NCBI GenBank assembly: GCA_937996655.1
Contig: CALKUK010000013.1
Location: forward strand, 521,148-585,147
Length of the DNA: 64,000 nt
From: an uncultured Sphingomonadaceae bacterium
GTDB taxonomy: Bacteria > Pseudomonadota > Alphaproteobacteria > Sphingomonadales > Sphingomonadaceae
Reading direction: 5' to 3'
This document shows, in pieces, positions 60,396-64,000 of the stretch. The translations under genes and the position numbers were made by a program. Each line of letters starts with the position of its first letter. Within the stretch, counting starts at the first letter, position 1. A model generated the notes under the pieces. It did no database searches. It was not told the DNA's origin and saw only the letters and a program-made list of their open reading frames with translations.

Positions 60396-63300
60396 TTATT
60401 CAGCTGCGATCGCAAGCCCGTCGCCGTCTTCGTCATCGCCAAGGCTGGTCAGTTCGACGTTGAGGCCGAGCGAACGCATTTCCTTCACGAGAACGTTGAA
60501 GCTTTCCGGGATGCCGGCTTCGAAGGTATCGTCACCCTTGACGATGGCTTCGTAAACCTTGGTACGGCCGACCACGTCATCGGACTTCACCGTGAGCATT
60601 TCCTGCAGCGTATAGGCGGCACCGTAAGCCTGGAGCGCCCAGACTTCCATTTCCCCGAAGCGCTGGCCGCCGAACTGGGCCTTACCGCCCAGCGGCTGCT
60701 GCGTGACAAGGCTGTACGGCCCGATCGAACGCGCGTGGATCTTGTCATCGACCAAGTGGTGCAGCTTGAGCATGTAGATGTAGCCCACGGTCACCTTACG
60801 GTCGAAGTTTTCCCCGGTACGGCCGTCATAGACAGTGACCTGACCCGATCCATCAAGACCGGCCAGTTCCAGCATACGCGTCACGTCGGGCTCACGGGCA
60901 CCGTCGAACACCGGTGTTGCCATCGGCACACCGTTGCGCAGCAGCTCCGCCATTTCCACGATATCCGTATCGGTCCGGGCTTCGATCTCTTCCTTATACT
61001 CGTCACCATAAACGAGCTTCAGGCGATCACGAACGACGGCAGGCGGTGCACCGGCGGCTTCACCACCGGACGAACGCCATTCCTCAAGCGCGGCCTGGAT
61101 CTGCTTGCCAAGGCCGCGGGCGGCCCAGCCAAGGTGCGTTTCAAAGATCTGACCGACGTTCATGCGCGACGGCACGCCCAGCGGGTTCAGAACGATATCA
61201 ACCGGCGTCCCGTCTTCGAGGAACGGCATGTCCTCAATCGGCACGATGCGGCTGATGACACCCTTGTTCCCGTGACGGCCGGCCATCTTGTCACCCGGCT
61301 GAAGCTTGCGCTTCACGGCAACGAAGACCTTGACCATCTTGAGCACGCCAGGTGCCAGATCATCGCCGCGTTCAACCTTTTCAACGCGGTCTTCAAACTT
61401 CGCGTTGATCCGCTTGACGGCTTCGTCATACTGGATCTTCACGGCTTCAAGATCGGCCTGAATGCGGTCGTCCTGAACGGCGATTTTCCACCATTCATGG
61501 CTTTCCACTTCGCTCAAGCCGGCAAGGTCAATGGCCTCACCCTTCTTGAGGCCCTTCGGCGCCGCAGTCGCGACCTGACCGATCAGCATTTCCTTCAGGC
61601 GCGAATAGGTGGCGCGGTTCAGGATCGTGCGTTCATCGTCACGGTCCTTGGCCAGCGATTCCTTTTCTTCAGTCTGAATGGCGCGCGTACGGTCATCAAT
61701 GTCGATGCCGTGGCGGTTGAAGACACGGACTTCGACAACCGTCCCGGCAACGCCCGGCGGCAGACGCAGCGAGGTATCGCGCACGTCAGATGCCTTTTCA
61801 CCGAAGATGGCGCGGAGAAGCTTTTCTTCCGGCGTCATCGGGCTTTCGCCCTTCGGCGTGATCTTGCCGACCAGAATGTCGCCCGGCTCAACTTCCGCAC
61901 CGATATACACGATGCCGGCTTCGTCGAGGCTGCGGAGCGCTTCTTCACCCACGTTCGGGATGTCGCGCGTGATGTCTTCTGGCCCAAGCTTGGTGTCACG
62001 GGCCATGACTTCGAATTCCTCGATGTGGATCGAGGTGAAGACGTCGTCCTTCACGATGCGTTCGCTGATCAGGATGGAGTCTTCGTAGTTGTAGCCATTC
62101 CAGGGCATGAACGCGACGAGGCTGTTGCGGCCCAGCGCGAGTTCACCCAGTTCCGTCGACGGACCGTCAGCGATGATGTCGCCTGCCGCAACAGGATCCC
62201 CCACCTTCACCAGCGGACGCTGGTTGATGCAGGTGTTCTGGTTGGAACGCTGGAACTTCTGAAGACGGTAGATGTCCACGCCCGACTGGTCGGCATCGAC
62301 ATCACCCGTTGCACGGACAACGATACGGGTCGCATCGACCTGATCGACGATGCCTGCACGGCGGGCGCCGATGGCAGCGCCGGAGTCACGCGCAACCGTT
62401 TCTTCCATGCCGGTGCCGACGAACGGCGCTTCGGCACGAACGAGCGGCACAGCCTGACGCTGCATGTTCGATCCCATGAGGGCGCGGTTCGCGTCATCGT
62501 TTTCCAGGAATGGAATGAGCGATGCGGCGACCGAAACGAGCTGCTTGGGCGACACGTCCATCAACGTGATCTGTTCACGGTTGGCGATCAGGAATTCGCC
62601 CGCTTCGCGCGACGAAATCTGCTCTTCCACAAAGCTGCCATCGGCGGTCAGCTCAGCGTTCGCCTGTGCGATCGTGTGCTTGGCTTCTTCCATAGCGGAC
62701 AGATAGACAACATCGCTCGTCACCTTGCCGTCGACGATGCGACGATAGGGCGTTTCGATGAAGCCATATTTGTTGACGCGGCTGAACGAAGCCAGCGAGT
62801 TGATGAGACCGATGTTCGGGCCTTCCGGCGTTTCAATCGGGCAGATACGGCCATAATGCGTCGGGTGAACGTCGCGGACTTCAAAGCCCGCACGTTCGCG
62901 CGTCAGACCACCCGGTCCAAGCGCCGACACGCGACGCTTGTGCGTCACTTCAGACAGCGGGTTCGTCTGATCCATGAACTGCGACAGCTGCGAAGAGCCG
63001 AAAAATTCACGGACAGCCGCCACAGCCGGCTTGGCGTTGATCATGTCGTTCGGCATCACCGTCGACACGTCGACCGAGGACATGCGCTCCTTCACGGCGC
63101 GCTCCATGCGGAGCAGGCCGATGCGGTACTGGTTTTCCAGAAGCTCACCCACCGAACGGACACGGCGGTTGCCGAGGTTGTCGATGTCGTCGATTTCGCC
63201 CTTGCCATCCTTCAGATCAACGAGGGTCTTCACGACCGCCAGAATGTCTTCATTGCGCAACGTCGTCAGATCGTCCGGCGCGTCGAGGCCAAGGCGCATG

Positions 63301-64000
63301 TTGAGCTTCACGCGGCCGACAGCCGAAAGGTCATAACGCTCATTGTCGAAGAACAGGCCAGCGAACAGCGCTTCGGCCGTTTCCTTCGTCGGCGGCTCGC
63401 CCGGGCGCATGACACGGTAGATCGAGTCCAGCGCCATGTCGCGGTCTTCAGCCTTATCGACCTTCAGCGTGTTGCGGATCCAGGGACCCGTGTTCACATG
63501 GTCAATGTCGAGCAGTTCAAGACGGTCAACGCCAGCCTTGTCGAGCTTTTCCAGGTTTTCAGCCGAAACTTCTTCGCCGGCTTCGATGTAGATTTCACCG
63601 GTCTGTTCATTGATGAGGTCGAGCGCCGAATAACGACCGAAGATTTCCTCAGTCGGGATCAGCAGGGCTTCGAGACCATCCTTGGCCGCCTTGTTGGCCG
63701 CACGCGGGCTGACCTTCTGGCCGGCGGCGAACACGACTTCACCGGTCTTCGCGTCAACGACGTCGTAGAGCGGCTTCTGGCCACGCCAGTTTTCGGAGAC
63801 ATAAGGCACGATCCAGCCCGAAGGCGAGCGGCCAAAGGTCACCGTGTTGTAGAACTGATGCAGAATTTCTTCCGGCGTCAGGCCCAGCGCGAGGAGCAGC
63901 GCCGTAACCGGCAGCTTACGCTTACGGTCGATACGGACGTTGACAATGTCCTTGGCGTCGAATTCGAAATCGAGCCAGGAACCGCGATACGGAATGACGC
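60396..64000 (-). CDS. rpoB: RNA polymerase subunit beta (partial, 5' end beyond the window)
   Basis: The frame is open to the right edge, so about 1200 C-terminal residues are present and the N-terminus is missing; the first visible residues are VIPYRGSWLDFEFDAK. The rifampicin region reads GSSQLSQFMDQTNPLSE and THKRRVSALGPGGL. Asp, His and Ser at the E. coli 516, 526 and 531 positions are wild type, so target-based resistance is not predicted. The catalytic region KPGDKMAGRHGNKG is present as QPGDKMAGRHGNKG. The C-terminus contacts beta' (QRFGEMEVWALQAYGAAYTLQE, partly quoted). Confidence 0.98.
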   Translation of the reverse strand, partial: VIPYRGSWLDFEFDAKDIVNVRIDRKRKLPVTALLLALGLTPEEILHQFYNTVTFGRSPSGWIVPYVSENWRGQKPLYDVVDAKTGEVVFAAGQKVSPRAANKAAKDGLEALLIPTEEIFGRYSALDLINEQTGEIYIEAGEEVSAENLEKLDKAGVDRLELLDIDHVNTGPWIRNTLKVDKAEDRDMALDSIYRVMRPGEPPTKETAEALFAGLFFDNERYDLSAVGRVKLNMRLGLDAPDDLTTLRNEDILAVVKTLVDLKDGKGEIDDIDNLGNRRVRSVGELLENQYRIGLLRMERAVKERMSSVDVSTVMPNDMINAKPAVAAVREFFGSSQLSQFMDQTNPLSEVTHKRRVSALGPGGLTRERAGFEVRDVHPTHYGRICPIETPEGPNIGLINSLASFSRVNKYGFIETPYRRIVDGKVTSDVVYLSAMEEAKHTIAQANAELTADGSFVEEQISSREAGEFLIANREQITLMDVSPKQLVSVAASLIPFLENDDANRALMGSNMQRQAVPLVRAEAPFVGTGMEETVARDSGAAIGARRAGIVDQVDATRIVVRATGDVDADQSGVDIYRLQKFQRSNQNTCINQRPLVKVGDPVAAGDIIADGPSTELGELALGRNSLVAFMPWNGYNYEDSILISERIVKDDVFTSIHIEEFEVMARDTKLGPEDITRDIPNVGEEALRSLDEAGIVYIGAEVEPGDILVGKITPKGESPMTPEEKLLRAIFGEKASDVRDTSLRLPPGVAGTVVEVRVFNRHGIDIDDRTRAIQTEEKESLAKDRDDERTILNRATYSRLKEMLIGQVATAAPKGLKKGEAIDLAGLSEVESHEWWKIAVQDDRIQADLEAVKIQYDEAVKRINAKFEDRVEKVERGDDLAPGVLKMVKVFVAVKRKLQPGDKMAGRHGNKGVISRIVPIEDMPFLEDGTPVDIVLNPLGVPSRMNVGQIFETHLGWAARGLGKQIQAALEEWRSSGGEAAGAPPAVVRDRLKLVYGDEYKEEIEARTDTDIVEMAELLRNGVPMATPVFDGAREPDVTRMLELAGLDGSGQVTVYDGRTGENFDRKVTVGYIYMLKLHHLVDDKIHARSIGPYSLVTQQPLGGKAQFGGQRFGEMEVWALQAYGAAYTLQEMLTVKSDDVVGRTKVYEAIVKGDDTFEAGIPESFNVLVKEMRSLGLNVELTSLGDDEDGDGLAIAAE

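Overview
The window is a chromosomal stretch of a free-living alphaproteobacterium, almost certainly a member of the Sphingomonadales. The grounds are a ctrA cell-cycle regulator, two exported proteins with the PEP-x-A-A-W-A-M-M sorting tail typical of sphingomonads, a large TonB-dependent receptor, a two-gene MetH, and generally high GC content. I do not assign a genus. Nearly everything is housekeeping; I see no prophage, transposase, CRISPR array or rRNA operon.

Layout. 1-4091 (minus): a TPR protein running off the left edge, probably a TPR-sulfotransferase, downstream of a TonB-dependent receptor. 4348-6884 (plus): purU and glpD. 6954-9108 (minus): tRNA-Leu(CAA), a DUF805 membrane protein and comM. 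9196-15347 (plus): a periplasmic ClpP-fold protein, a small membrane protein, the rpmH-rnpA-yidD-yidC-engB block, a GST-like protein and dapE. 15344-19607 (minus): a GGDEF-EAL protein, an Smr-domain protein, mltA and a Tim44-like protein. 19787-24604 (plus): secB, murJ, trpS, a DUF4136 lipoprotein and a PEP-CTERM protein. 24669-30329 (minus): sahR-metF-metH(N)-metH(C), a methionine/SAM-cycle operon. 30535-31095 (plus): two tiny lipoproteins. 31167-33198 (minus): groES-groEL under a perfect CIRCE element. 33372-43741 (mostly minus): MATE exporter, HupE/UreJ-like protein with a PPIase, tRNA-Glu(TTC), recJ, a class A PBP, a multi-pass membrane protein and glpX. 43799-49883: a small exported protein, hom (minus), a SleB-type hydrolase and uvrA. 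50145-54951 (plus): ctrA, then a four-gene Anbu cluster (ATP-grasp, alpha-E, transglutaminase, Anbu peptidase). 55015-64000 (minus): a second PEP-CTERM protein, rpoC and most of rpoB.

How the genes work together. The rpmH-engB block couples ribosome and RNase P production to inner-membrane insertion and ribosome assembly. MetF supplies methyl-tetrahydrofolate to a two-subunit MetH, under a SahR-type ArsR-methyltransferase regulator whose likely operator overlaps its own promoter region; PurU touches the same folate pool. MltA, MurJ, PBP1, DapE and the SleB hydrolase cover peptidoglycan supply, flipping, polymerisation and trimming.

The least understood system is the Anbu cluster: a circularly permuted ATP-grasp enzyme, an alpha-E protein, a transglutaminase-fold peptidase and a proteasome-like Anbu subunit, translationally coupled and placed after the ctrA terminator. 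Other points to look at: rpmH lies entirely inside an extended out-of-frame rnpA reading frame, with start codons four bases apart; a five-copy 15-bp minisatellite lies just upstream of a small membrane protein; a perfect 15-bp inverted repeat precedes one PEP-CTERM gene; and a REP-like element sits between the two metH genes.
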